A stretch of 64,000 nt of DNA from Eutreptiella sp. 'Long Island Sound 2002' (GCA_964036045.1 OZ038385.1:40973737-41037736); one strand, 5' to 3'; positions 31,401 to 41,440 are shown, numbered from the stretch's first letter. Numbers and translations are program-made. Notes: generated from the sequence alone by a model not told the origin.

Positions 31401-34050
31401 TGGTAATGAACAGGTCTGCCTTTCCCCGTTTGCTACAAATAGCAATCCCATCCTGAAAAGCGGCATGAAGAGCGCGCGGACTTCCGCCAAAAGAGCTGGG
31501 CAAAATTACCCGCTTTCCAACGGATGAAGCGTCGCGATCACCTTTTTTGGTAGCATCTTCAACACCCGAATACAAATGTGTGCGCAATTTGGACTGGTTC
31601 TGCGAGACATATTGCAAGCGTTGAGATTCCACTTTGCAATACTGGTCCACGATGTATTCCTCGTACAATTTTTGACATCGTTGCAAATAATTTCCAGTGT
31701 ATGATTCAGGACGCTCCATGAGGTAGAAGGCGGCAAAGTCTCGGGCTGTAACCGTCTGATGGCTTTTGGGCTTTGGAGCGTTGTCTTGCTCTAGATTTTC
31801 GCATGCACCGCGTTGACGTCGATAAGTGACATTCATGGGAATGTCAGTTGTCCAGCCTTGCTCACCGCGCGGAAAAAGGAGTACAAAGTGTAAAGGATCG
31901 TAGGCAGAGTTCAAGTCGGTGATGCGTTTGACCCCACCTCCATGCATGCGGACCGCAATGCTACGAGGAGCGGCGACATGACTGCCATCCGGAATGAACG
32001 CTGCAATGTCGCTGACACGGGGAACATTGTAGGTGCGTGGGTCAACGTTGGGATTGCACCGCAGCAAGATGGTCACATTGGGGACCTCAAGTTCAGCCGC
32101 GTGTTGAAAAACCTGTACATAGGCGTTGTGTGTGTTCAGCATAGCTCCCAGTTGGCGGAGTAGATCTTCTCTCAATTCCGATGACAGTGGAAGTCCCTGC
32201 CATGCCTTCAGTTGATCTTCGGTTTCCAAAATGTACACCTGTGCAAACCGGGGTGGTTGATTTTCTCTCGGCGTCAGGGGACCCATGCGGTGATACACAT
32301 TTCCAGACACCCGAGACTGGTGGGGGCCACCCGCCATTGGCCCTTTCGTGAACCGCATGTCGATATTTGCTTCAAGAGAGGCCATGGTGAAGGCTGAGTT
32401 GTACTTTCGAATGTTTTGCCGAAAATGGCGTCCCTGTCCAGTTTGCTCGGTCAATAGGGTTTTGAGCGGTTCCGGTGGATCAAGCAGAATGGGAAGTTTC
32501 ACTTGTCCGCCACGGCAACAAATGGTAGGTCGCTCGGCACTCCAACGTAAAGCGTGACAATGTTCACACTCCACTTCCATGTTGTCAAGGACGTGGCGCT
32601 TGATGTGGGTAATATCTTCATCGGCCTTTGATCTAAACAAGCATGCGTGGCGCAACCTTTGCATTTCCAATGCATGGGCCCTCCGCGCTCGCCTTTGCTC
32701 ATTGATGTTGTCTTTGTTCTGGGTGTACGCCTCTGGATATCGCTCCCGTCTTTGCTCATTGATGTTGTCTTTGTTTTGGGTGTACGCCTCTGGATATCGC
32801 TCCCGTCTTTGCTCATTGATGGTGTCCTTGTTCTGCGCGTACGCCTCTGGATATCGCTCCCGTCTTTGCTCATTGATGGTGTCCTTGTTCTGCGCGTACG
32901 CCTCTGGATATCGCTCCCGTCTTTGCTCATTGATGGTGTCCTTGTTCTGCGCGTACGCCTCTGGATATCGCTCCCGTCTTTGCTCATTGATGGTGTCCTT
33001 GTTCTGCGCGTACGCCTCTGGATGTTTCGCCCGTCTTTGCTCATTGATGTTGTCCTTGTCCGCCTCTTGATATCGCTGCCGTCTTTGCTCATTGATGTTG
33101 TCCTTGTTTGCCTCTTGATATCGCTCACGTCTTCGCGCATTGATGCTATCCTTCTTTTGCGCGTACAGCTGTTTATATCGTTCTCGTCTTTGCTTATTGA
33201 CCTCGTCCCTGACATCTTGATATCGTTCGCGTCTTTGCTTATTGAATTCTTCCTTGCTTTGCGTGCATCGTGCTCGTTTTTCGGCGTGTCCATCATCGCT
33301 TTCCCCTACATTTAGGTCTAAATGTGGTTCTCGCGTTCGCTTTTTTCGTGCTTCTACACCATGCGTGTCCGCAAAAATGGGTTGTGCCATCACATTTCGA
33401 GATCCGAGTGCACGTGATGCACTGCTAGCCGGGTGGCCAAAGTTAGGGTTCATATGTGGGTTCAATCCGAATTGGCCTGAGCCAGGTGGCGGAATCCTCG
33501 CAAAGCTTTGGTGGGAAGATGGATCAAACCAAGGCTGGTTGGGAACGTTTTGTGGGGGCATTGGCAGATATTGAGGGAAGTATGGCTGAGCTTCGGATAG
33601 TAAAGGTGTTGGTGTGTAGTTGACCGCCATGCGATGGACACCCGGGGACGCAACGGCACTGGAACTTAGAGGCATGGTGAACGACAATGACCCGGGCGTT
33701 GGGATTGGCCCCTCAAATTGTACATTTGGAGTGGATGGGGTACAACTTGTTGCCCCAAGCGGTAACGGCAATGGGCCAGGTTGAACGTTTGAAGTTTGTA
33801 CAGGTGGAGGATTGGATGATATTGACGGCGAGGAAGCTTCATGCACGGCCGTAAGTGCCCCCGATTGCATCATTGCTGACATAAGATCCCTCCAAGCATA
33901 GTGGTCTTCTGCTTGCCAAAAGAAAAGACGACCCGTAATCCGCCTTTGAGTTGCATCCATCCAACGGTTGAAAATGGGATAATAGTGCATATTCTGTTGT
34001 ACGAAAGCATGCACTCTTTCCGCGTCATGGTTGGATAATGCAGGCAACAT
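28432..34050 (-). CDS. Helitron Rep/Pif1-helicase transposase
   Basis: The protein nicks and joins DNA through its HUH nuclease and unwinds it through a Pif1-type helicase during rolling-circle transposition. The open frame runs from 34344 (1970 codons). I prefer the Met at 34050 (residue 99 of that frame, leaving 1872), because the upstream part overlaps an 88 bp direct repeat and has no family features. Residue numbers here count from 34344. In order: a Pro/Ser-rich region; Arg-rich 19-residue repeats (about 365-552); a Cys/His cluster with CEHCHALRW (about 592); the HUH motif LPHAHIL (1046-1052); the two-tyrosine motif KYLHEYIYKGFDRG (Y1183, Y1187); Walker A GGCGKT (1535-1540); Walker B DEAPM (1611); then GDWRQILP, a helicase arginine motif near TTNIRV, and the C-terminal INRSQGQSFERLG and HGQLYVGFSRV motifs. 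No stop or frameshift interrupts it, so the element may be recently active. Confidence 0.93.
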   Translation of the reverse strand: MLPALSNHDAERVHAFVQQNMHYYPIFNRWMDATQRRITGRLFFWQAEDHYAWRDLMSAMMQSGALTAVHEASSPSISSNPPPVQTSNVQPGPLPLPLGATSCTPSTPNVQFEGPIPTPGSLSFTMPLSSSAVASPGVHRMAVNYTPTPLLSEAQPYFPQYLPMPPQNVPNQPWFDPSSHQSFARIPPPGSGQFGLNPHMNPNFGHPASSASRALGSRNVMAQPIFADTHGVEARKKRTREPHLDLNVGESDDGHAEKRARCTQSKEEFNKQRRERYQDVRDEVNKQRRERYKQLYAQKKDSINARRRERYQEANKDNINEQRRQRYQEADKDNINEQRRAKHPEAYAQNKDTINEQRRERYPEAYAQNKDTINEQRRERYPEAYAQNKDTINEQRRERYPEAYAQNKDTINEQRRERYPEAYTQNKDNINEQRRERYPEAYTQNKDNINEQRRARRAHALEMQRLRHACLFRSKADEDITHIKRHVLDNMEVECEHCHALRWSAERPTICCRGGQVKLPILLDPPEPLKTLLTEQTGQGRHFRQNIRKYNSAFTMASLEANIDMRFTKGPMAGGPHQSRVSGNVYHRMGPLTPRENQPPRFAQVYILETEDQLKAWQGLPLSSELREDLLRQLGAMLNTHNAYVQVFQHAAELEVPNVTILLRCNPNVDPRTYNVPRVSDIAAFIPDGSHVAAPRSIAVRMHGGGVKRITDLNSAYDPLHFVLLFPRGEQGWTTDIPMNVTYRRQRGACENLEQDNAPKPKSHQTVTARDFAAFYLMERPESYTGNYLQRCQKLYEEYIVDQYCKVESQRLQYVSQNQSKLRTHLYSGVEDATKKGDRDASSVGKRVILPSSFGGSPRALHAAFQDGIAICSKRGKADLFITMTANPNWPEVEAVLLPGQKPNDPPDLITRVFKLKLQSLLEDLLRDGCLGRTVGHMYVIEFQKRGLPHAHILVIFAAGYKLLTPEDYDSVICAEIPNKDEDPELYEIIAKCYMHGPCGSLDPNCACMKDGRCKNRYPKEFQDMTTSSENGYPLYRRRNNGRTITCRGHELDNRWVVPHVRVLARKYACHINVEYCASLAAIKYLHEYIYKGFDRGDATLRDDQVTEVVEFVEGRYICTSEGVWRLLAFDLHEQFPPVLRLPVHLENQQHVRWHDQQHLTNIVRDGPPDTPLTAWLKSNAKPDHAFGKHLLYTDYAERFTYDAKTKEWKIRKRGLNTVIGRMYFVLPNAGEVYFLRLLLHHVAGATSFQDLRTVNGNLCATFQEACVHRGLLEDDTEWEQCLNEAKMYYKSGRLRLLFCTILEYNSPKDPYKLWLKYEEEFISDIRWNWQRTHPGTKNEPTHAEIVNEALLRVESMLQKQGLSLRSFPSMPFPVPSATSDEPSGQDEGYDVAHLRRVVEDGVPTLTEQQRNIYDQVTASTHLENNDAKCFFILSCGGCGKTYVNNLMLAYVRSQGRRAIAVASSGIASLLLDDGSTAHSAFGISPQKGGTSSIPVESKRAAELRECQLIVWDEAPMADNDCFRVLDELLKDIMGATNEALRLVPFGGKTVVMTGDWRQILPVVPRGSRAAVIAATLKKSYLWPYFKTLELTTNIRVQGTSQVDDDETREFARWLLSVGEDTIDNPLPTPEDMLIPSDDPWPLVNHAFPTMSKEEFMSGCILAPRNQETNAINEAALQSLPREEFLYVSADYFAADCQEDAATYPPELLNKLEPPGMARHELKLKVGAPIILLRNLNRTEGLMNGTRLLVTKCLDFNIQAEIVSGTRKGNVVLIPRINLTCGDSEMLSIRFIRRQFPIKLAFALTINRSQGQSFERLGLLLENPVFAHGQLYVGFSRVTSRRGVRVILGERAWGDVTKEANTPNIVWSEIFS
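32693..33255. repeat. in-frame 57 bp minisatellite inside the Helitron gene
   Basis: Six nearly identical 57 bp units begin at 32693 (32750, 32807 and so on) and are followed by shorter, diverged units to about 33255. Each encodes 19 residues of the form RRERYPEAYAQNKDTINEQ. The unit length keeps the frame. Similar short Arg-rich repeats are known N-terminal to the nuclease in some Helitron proteins and in STPR-type DNA-binding proteins. Confidence 0.9.
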
Positions 34051-34120
34051 GGCGCAACAAATCAACCTTGACAAAGAAGAAATGGAAACAATAATGGCAA
34101 GAACCAGACTGTTTGGTGTG

Positions 34121-34232
34121 GCCTTGTATGCATAGCACATTGGATGTGCACTGGGGTTTTTTTTCTTGAAATGGTGTTTAGTGATTGGTTGTATTTTGGG
34201 CGTACGTAGCCTTGTATGCATAGCACATTGGA
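34121..34232. repeat. 88 bp spaced direct repeat
   Basis: GCCTTGTATGCATAGCACAT plus TGGA occurs at 34121 and 34209, each followed by an AGTGATTGG word. It lies in the first 98 codons of the maximal Helitron frame and argues against their being coding. Confidence 0.8.
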
Positions 34233-34344
34233 ATGACGTCCAGTGATTGGATATACATGCGGCAAACCTCGAGATGCTATAATGGCGTACTACCCCTACC
34301 ACTCCATCCTTTATACCTAGTCGCTCTGCCTTCTTAATTGTCAT

Positions 34345-35940
34345 TCGCCAAGTGAGCCTTCACTAAAAGGCACATCGGAATGTGCCACAGCCACAATTAC
34401 ACACTGAATTGTACATCGCCAGCAGACATTCGTTGGATGTTGTAGTTGTGATCACCTATCCAGATCCCTATTGACGTGTCCGTTTCTGTTTGTCATTTGC
34501 GCTGGAAATACTTTCTTCGAATTTTTTGAACTGTTGGAACCAGTCACGCAGTTTGATGCTGTAGTTGTGATCAACCCGCCAAGGCCCACCCAAGGCAATA
34601 CCAACATGGCCTTGGGTCTCCAGGGTAACATCCGGCACATAATTTTGCTGCAACTTCCCGAATTTTCAGTAATCCCATCCGCCGTGCCTTTTGGTGCACT
34701 TGATCATGGCCAATGGGACTTTCGACATCAATATAATCCAACGGTCTCTTCTCTTCCTCCGTTGCTTGAAGAAGTGGGGGAGCCCAGCTTGGCAACGACG
34801 CTGATGGTTGTGCCCGAGGCATTATGTTTGATTTATGACGTCTGAAATTGCAGCTTGTGTCAGAGCGTGGGTGCTTCAGGGCAAGGTAAGAAAGGCAAAG
34901 AAGACATCATGCAGGGCCATAAAAAAATTTCAAAAACAAAAAAAATCAACGTTTTTGTATGAAAATAGAAAGAAAACATTTTGCAGGACCAAGAAACATT
35001 TTGCAAACAAAAAGACAAGGTTTTTGTATTGTTTTTTTGTCCATTTTGAAAATTGGGCCAAGTGGACCCACAACTGGTGAATGGATTGCAAACTGGTCAT
35101 TTTACCTTACAAACTGGCAATTGGAGGTTGCGCGTCATGCCCGACTTACAGGAGGTTTCCATCTCGTGTTCACCCCTACCACCAAAAGGCGGAGGTAACT
35201 TCCACGTGATTTCCCAACCCTCCAAGCGGTTCGGCTCTTACCCACGAAGGGCAGCCCCGATCAAAGGGCACATGACAACCCACCTTGGCGGAAGGATCAC
35301 CGATTTCCAGGCTGGGCTGCCCATGGAAATCGGAGTTGGGCCGAAGCCACACTCGACCACCCAAGGCCGCAGTACATAGTACGCAGTACGTAGCCACGTA
35401 ATTGCTCTGTTGTATTCCGAATGTCCTACACCAACCTCCATTTTGCATTCCTCAACCTACCCCCAGCCAAGTGTCATTTTCAAGAGACCGCATGCCAGTG
35501 GCTATAATGGTTCGTGATATGGAACGTTGGTGATCTATAACCCTTTGACCTTGTGCTGCTTCACCAAAAAAAAAAAGCAATGGTCACCGTTAAAACGACT
35601 AATGAAGATGATTTGTCAAATTTGCTCTCTTTGGGGTCCAACATCGCATGTGCTTGGGACAGCCTTTTTTTTTCATGGTGCTGCTGTTTTCCACGCAACA
35701 TGACATCTTGCATATTGCAAAACCATTGTCTGCATACACAGACTGACCACGGACAGCAACAACAGAAAATCACATCCGACATCAATTCAGTGAGCATGAA
35801 TGTCCCTACTGAACCTTCAAAACATAGGAGTACATCACGAAATTGCATTCGTTTAACCAAAATGATGGGATGGCAGATTCGCTGACAAAGAGAAACATTT
35901 CAATGAAAACCATGTTGGCCAGGATTGTGCAGCCGCACAC
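34345..35940. other. no supported gene
   Basis: Probable 5' region of the Helitron and beyond. A-rich stretch at 34918-35050. Short frames on both strands have no recognisable content. No clear Helitron 5' end (GA on the plus strand with an AT-rich lead) was found here. Confidence 0.3.
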
Positions 35941-35941
35941 C

Positions 35942-36140
35942 CTTCTGCTGCAGCATGAATGCGTTGAACAGGGCCCATATCTCAAACGACCAACTTGCAC
36001 TTGAATTGAAATTGGACCAAAGGACCGGACATCCAGACCCACTTCTGCTGCAACATGAATGTGTTTAACAGGGCCCATATCTCAAACCACCAACTTGCAC
36101 TTGAATTGAGATTGGACCAAGGGCCCGGACATCTAGTGCA
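35942..36140. repeat. 100 bp tandem duplication
   Basis: CTTCTGCTGCAGCATGAATG and the following GGGCCCATATCTCAAAC block start at 35942 and again at 36042, with about eight differences over 95 bp. Confidence 0.85.
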
Positions 36141-36144
36141 AGAA

Positions 36145-37020
36145 CTCTCAATTTGGCAGCAGTGCAGTATCACTGGAAAGTGCGTATCTCACCTCACAAA
36201 CGCAATCTCAGGCAATGGAGTAACGACATAAGCGAGCTTCGGCCAAGCACATCAACGGAACTATCCTGCTTAGCAAGCACAACACTTTGTGACCAAGCGT
36301 CCCCCAACATCAGGCACGTACTCACGATACGGAATGCGCTTCTGCACGAATGATGTGAATTGTACTGCTTTACAGCGGAACAGGCCTGAACACTCCAAGT
36401 CTTTGTTCCCATGATTGCGTTTGCCATTGGCGGTCGCCCAACAACTTTGTGTGTTGCCATGCCGTACGTTAAACACACTTCTAACCCCCATGAAAATGTA
36501 CTATTAACACCAAGCCGGAACATAGCAGCAACTATTGTGGGGACCCCCTCCCTTTGAGTAGTGGTGTGATCTATTTCGATGCTTTCACTGAGGTGGTGTT
36601 GTAAATAAGTAGTCAGTTTCAGTTTTTTGCGCCAGTCCAATGGGTTTGCATGTCATAGTTTGTGTGTGGCTTGCTGTTTTTGCATGCTATTTTTTCTGGT
36701 TTTGTTTGATTGCAAGTGTGAGGGGATCATAGAATTCCAGCGCGTCACTCCCTGCTCTGCACCTATCAAGGTAAATAGCCCTGAGTAGCCGGGGCTGGAG
36801 GAGCGCTGGCCATTCCATCCACTGTCCATCCCACAGAGTGGGGAATCTACCCATACAGGCCGTCAGGACAGCTTCAGGGTGGCGGGCAAAGCCGGGCAAC
36901 TCCAGACACCCAGGTCAACCCCAGGTCTGACCTACCCTTCAGGGTGCTGCAGCCCATGGTGTACATGAAATCCATGTTGCACTTGTGCATCGCTCAAACA
37001 TCCATCAACTGCGGGCACTC
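36145..37020. other. no confident gene
   Basis: A minus-strand frame at 36899-36687 (70 codons, MPGFARHPEAVLTACMGRF and onwards) has some protein-like character but no known motif. Other frames are weaker. Confidence 0.3.
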
Positions 37021-37426
37021 CACACCCTGGATTGCAAAGACCCACATAACACAGGATCTAAACTACAGAGTAGCAGGCAATTTGCATTGGGCAGATTTTA
37101 ATGAAAACGTACAAAGCACACACATTCACATTTGAATCCCACAACGAATGTCCTGGCCATTGATAAATCAGATCCAATTTCATAGTTCATGTGCCATGAT
37201 GGCCACGACTGCAAGAACCAAATACACACCCTGGATTGCAAAAGCCCACATAACACAGGATCTAAACTACAGAGCAGCAGGCAATTTGCATTGGGCAGAT
37301 TTTAATGAAAACGTACAAAGCACACATTCACATTTGAATCCCACAACGACTGTCCTGGCCATTGATAAATCAGATCCAATTTCATAGTTCATGTGCCATG
37401 ATGGCCACGACTGCAAGAACCAAATA
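37021..37426. repeat. 204 bp tandem duplication
   Basis: 37021-37224 is repeated at 37225-37426 with about four differences and a 2 bp deletion in a CA run. It ends 10 bp below the stop codon of the acidic-tail exon, so it would lie in that gene's 3' untranslated region. Confidence 0.95.
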
Positions 37427-37435
37427 GACTTCCTT

Positions 37436-38203
37436 TTACGCCTCAGCCTCCCCATTTTCAGCCGCAGCGTCCGTCATCTCCGTGTCGGGTTCTGCGGCTG
37501 GAGCCTCCTCAGCAGCAGCCTCTTCAGCAACAGCCTCTTCCTCGGTGGCAGGGGCAGCCTCTTCCTCAGCAGCAACCTCTTCTGCTAGCCCGTCCTCTTT
37601 GGTTTCCTCGCCGTCCTCTGCCATGGGTTCATCGTCCTTCTTCATCTCAGCAAGGGGCTCAGGTTTAGGTTCAGGAGGCAAATCAATATGCTTTTCTTCA
37701 ATCACTGTGTAACTGGCCAACCTATGAAAAGCAGGGAAATGACAGCCCTTCACAAACACTGTGCGTGGATGCACCGTCGAATCCTGGAGGCTGGCTGCCT
37801 ACTTGGCTTTGTCAAGACCACCAATCACCGCCCCATAGCCACAAAACTGTTTTTGCATGGTGTCGGCATACATGCACAGGGAATGAGTTACCCAACCAGC
37901 GAAGCACCTCTGTTTGAGAGCAAACGGCAGACAGAAGTGTGCAAATCATGATGACCCAAAACCCCCAACTGATATAAGCAGGGGGGGGGGGGGTCTGAGC
38001 CTGATGCTCACCCATGCAGAGCCCTTCCCCCTCCCCATTGCGAATAGCCGTGAAACCCAAAACCTTCTTCACTTCGGCTTCGGTCAATACCACTATAGCG
38101 CGTTTCAGGCTAGCTTTAAACTCTCCCAAAGACACCAGGGGGTTCATGTCCGGGCGGCTGACCAACCAACGCAGCTCCTCCTCTGGGATGCTTTCGATGG
38201 TTT
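37436..38203 (-). CDS. 3' exons ending in a Glu/Ala-rich tail
   Basis: Two minus-strand exons are supported. 38203-38012 follows a TTTTGTCCAG acceptor and ends at a GTGAGC donor; it reads IPEEELRWLVSRPDMNPLVS then EFKASLKRAIVVLTEAEV. 37722-37436 follows a TTTTCATAG acceptor and starts LASYTVIEEKHIDLPPEPKP. It then turns into a 60-residue acidic tail of Glu, Ala and Thr ending AAENGEAEA and TAA. The codon phases of the two do not match directly, so at least one exon between them is missing from my model. They lie just downstream of, and may continue, the proline dehydrogenase exons: the first has an EF-hand-like look and sits where such proteins carry an insertion. The tail is not a feature of proline dehydrogenases, so a separate gene is equally possible. 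Confidence 0.5.
37981..37993. repeat. poly-G run (G13)
   Basis: It lies in the intron after the exon 38203-38012, as a C run in the sense orientation. Confidence 0.85.
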
Positions 38204-38431
38204 CTGGACAAAAGAAGCATGACTGCGGAACACAAGCCGGGGAAGTGAAATGCTCACGGCACCTCGGTCTTGAAATTAGGCAGATTTGGGCAGATTTCTA
38301 AAAACTGCTGAAGCACTGAATTGGTTAACGTTTTGTTGCATTTTGCGATGAGATGAGACATGCATCCTCACGGTGCTCGCTGGTGCAAATAGGTTAAGGC
38401 CACCTTGTGTGAAAGCTGCAATCCAAATCTT

Positions 38432-40004
38432 GCGTACGCCCAGAACTATCTTGGAAATGCGCAGCAACATTTGGGGCTTGCCCAGACCTGTCAACTTGAC
38501 CGCAGCAATGCCGTCCGTTGGAGCTCTGTAAAAACGGATCATGCAAAGAACACCTGCAAATTACCATACCGAGTTGCATCACAGGGCAATTTTTTCTTCT
38601 ATTTCCAAAGAATGGGAGAATTGGGCCCAAAACTGTGTGTGAAGTAATAGGCTTGCTTACTTTGTTTGTGATCACCGCGTTCTGCTTCGCCGTCCCCTCC
38701 GCAGGTCGGAGGGTTACGGGGACATTTTGAGGCCGTCACGTGCTTGTCCTTGTGAAGTCCCCCAGTGCCTTGAAAACCCCATTTCGGCATTGGCAAAAAA
38801 GGGTCAACAACGGGCGTCCACCAAAAGTACAAAAAAGTGATCTGTTGGCACTGGGAAAGCTGCCAATACCAACAAAAATATTAACAAGCTCGTGAATGAC
38901 AATCTCTACGTTGCCACCCACAATGTTTCGCTCCAACTGGGGGGGGGGGGTCGACCCCCTTAGGAATCACAGAAGGGAACATATGAAGAGTCGAATGCAA
39001 GTGAGGTAATTGCACTGCACAGTATGAAAAGAGTGTGTCTTCTTGAAAGACCGTGAATCTCGAGGAATTAAACAACCGGTGGCTCACAAACAAAGGATCC
39101 TCACGACTTCGTGCGACCTTATTGCCTGCTCCGCATTTCTTGTTTGGCATACATGTCTATTCATTCGTTGTATTGTAGCTTATACCCTGCTTGGGCCGTT
39201 GAAACTGAGGTTGGTTTCTTGTTCGTGAACATAGTTTGCGTGTTTTGCAACTGGGTACCACTTGTACTTGGTGGCCTATGTCCCGAATTTCTGAAACATT
39301 AAGCAACTGGTGAACCAGCAACCAACAAACCCTCTCAAATCCTTTGAGAACTGACGAATATGACCAACCCTGACGCGCACACGGTGAAAAGCTACGATAG
39401 AGGGGTGTCACTGGATAAGTCCACCGCCGGGCAAGGCAAGTGCAAGGTAGAAGGGAGAAACGTTTCACTGACAATCAAGTACAGTTAATATTAAGTGGGA
39501 AAAACCTGGAGGCGGTATCGATGCAACCCAGCACCAAATTTGCATTGGAGTCGCACTGTTGTTCGTCCACATATCCGACTTCGACTACATCGCCCCTGGA
39601 CACACGGAGGTGGTGCACCACGCAAAGCGCTTGCACACTGACTCGATGAAGCTGAGCATGGAGGGAGAAAGGAGGGAAGAGAGACAACGAAAAATTGTTG
39701 CATGCCATGTCGCTCGCAAAATCTCACATTGGCGCACTTGATTGATGGGCTAACGTACCGCAACCCCGGCCAGCTATCTTCAATTATGTCCTTCTCCGCC
39801 GCGTAATCCAAGATAGTCCCAACTCCGGCTGCTTCCAACTTTCTCAATACAGGCTGTATGTCTTGTTCGTTTTCTCCCGCACAAAAGTGGGCAAATAAGG
39901 ACTGATTCACAATCGCATGGGTTGCCGTCTCTCCAATCACCTTTTTACTTAGATGGAGCAGTTGTTCGCTGTTATTCACCTGCAACGCGGTTTGCAGCAA
40001 GCTC
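38432..40004 (-). CDS. proline dehydrogenase, N-terminal half (partial)
   Basis: Proline dehydrogenase is the mitochondrial FAD enzyme that oxidises proline to pyrroline-5-carboxylate. Three exons join in phase. 40004-39759 (acceptor CCCCACAG, donor GTACGT) contains SLFAHFCAGENEQDIQPVL and GVGTILDYAAEKDI. 39595-39506 contains YVDEQQCDSNANLVLGCIDT. The third starts at 38525 and contains GIAAVKLTGLGKPQMLLRIS; its 3' border is uncertain (GTGAGG near 38432 or GTACGC earlier). These match, in order, the FYGHFVAGE, ILDYGVEED, YANEAKCDSH and IAIKLTALGRPQFLL blocks of animal enzymes. A preceding exon may hold FAPRPSSSARQSLREL (about 40150-40075). The C-terminal half, with the LVRGAY segment needed for substrate and FAD binding, was not found in this window, so the gene looks truncated, captured or very diverged. 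Confidence 0.72.
38940..38951. repeat. poly-G run (G11-12)
   Basis: It lies within the intron between the second and third proline dehydrogenase exons. Confidence 0.8.
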
Positions 40005-40159
40005 CTGTGGGGACGTCGGCACGCCACAGTACAAGGGGAAATAGCGTGTCGACTTATTCACTCCAAGTCGTCTTGGCAGCTCACGCAAGCTTTGCCGTGC
40101 CGATGAGCTCGGTCGAGGAGCGAATTTAATGGTTGACTTGCCAACACCACCGTTGCGTA

Positions 40160-41440
40160 AACCCAAAAATTCCACTTGACTTCGCCCTCCTTGTGACCGA
40201 GCGACGTTCAAAATTTTTCAAGTTCTCGGTGATATCAGGTATGGTCTGATCCATCGTGTTATTGACGATCCATTGATGGTTCAACGGAGATGTGAGCAAA
40301 CCTCAACCTCATCTCCTGTGCGTGAACGTACCTGTGCGTTCACCAAAATGCACTCGCACACTGATTGGCATGCAGGGCGAAACCGTGGACAAGCGTCACT
40401 TGTGACGGACATACCTCTGAAATGGAATCCCAGGGCGGAGAAGGGAACGAATAGTTTCCGCTTGTAATGGAAGCAAACACCGCAAGTATACATTCGTCGA
40501 AGAAAGGGCAGAACCCACAGAGCAAAACGTACAGAACCACGCCTGAAAGACGACAAGAAAACAGGTGCTTCGCAACCGAGAACACACTGTTTGTTCGATA
40601 CCTGCGGCCGCGCATCACAAAGGCAGTATCAAACCACGACGATCGCTTTCAGGTCAAAACGACGGGAAGTCGCCGGCTCAAGCTGCGAACAACACAACTC
40701 GAAACAACACCTGATCATCTGTCTCCTTCTTCTTATTCCGAAGGGTCATCAGCACTTTTTTGTCATTCAAGAAGCTCAACATTTCGATTACAGTCACTGT
40801 TACAAAAGAGGTAGAAAGAATGTTGTTGTTTGTTCATTCTAACCAAATCAAAATCTAAATCTAAAAATCTTCACTGAGTGACGTGTAGCCCGCCATAGCA
40901 TGCATCATCAGTCATTGTCATCATTGGACTGCATCACTACCCATCAAGTGCATCAGAACGCTTGACCGGGCGGTTTGCGGACCGGCCGGATCCGTTACCG
41001 CCTGCAGCAAAACCCTAAATGCTGCGCACAGTATCAGTATTCAAAAAACAAAAGTACATTTGCAATTCTAAAATTCCCAGACATCGCATTTGCAATTCCA
41101 AAACGCAAATCCAAATTGCATTTGCAAATCCAAAATTTCCACAGGCAGCACGCGCGCGCGCCAGCAGCAGCGTGCACAATTGGGCGGATTTTTTGGGTAT
41201 GACGAACGACGACGAACGAACGAACGAACGAACGAACCTTAGCACAATTAAATATAATAAGAGAGCTTCTTTTTTGGCAACCGACAGTTCAAGAGGGACG
41301 GATTTTCAGCTCCGCAGCCGTACCGATAGCAGCGCCGCAGCGCTTTTCTGTAAATGGGATTTCTGTATTTTTTAATTCGTCCGCATTCAATTTCTGTATT
41401 TTTTTTCCTGTATTTTTAATGAAAAGGCGCGCCAAGAGTT
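40160..41440. other. no confident gene; possible 5' end of the proline dehydrogenase gene
   Basis: A minus-strand frame at 40618-40340 begins MMRGRRYRTNSVFSVAKHLF, which has the Arg/Ser/hydrophobic look of a mitochondrial presequence and could be the first exon; no splice path to 40004 was proved. A GAAC microsatellite lies at 41207-41237. Repeated GCATTTGCAATTC words occur at 41057-41135. CTGTATTT occurs four times between 41360 and 41457. Confidence 0.35.

Larger units (their letters stand above)
27543..34344 (-). mobile_element. autonomous Helitron (5' end unresolved)
   Basis: A rolling-circle transposon defined here by its intact Rep/helicase gene and its 3' hairpin with CTAG. The 5' end should begin with TC (GA on the plus strand) above 34344 and was not located with confidence. 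One candidate on the minus strand is TCTCTTATTATATTTAATTG starting at 41264, which would make the element 13.7 kb and place the proline dehydrogenase fragment inside it; the base before it is C rather than the expected A. The 890 bp between stop codon and hairpin has no recognised gene. Confidence 0.8.

Noticed and set aside
32579-33315. Plus-strand open frames (163 and 222 codons) opposite the Helitron gene
   Set aside because: Shadows of the in-frame 57 bp repeat on the other strand.
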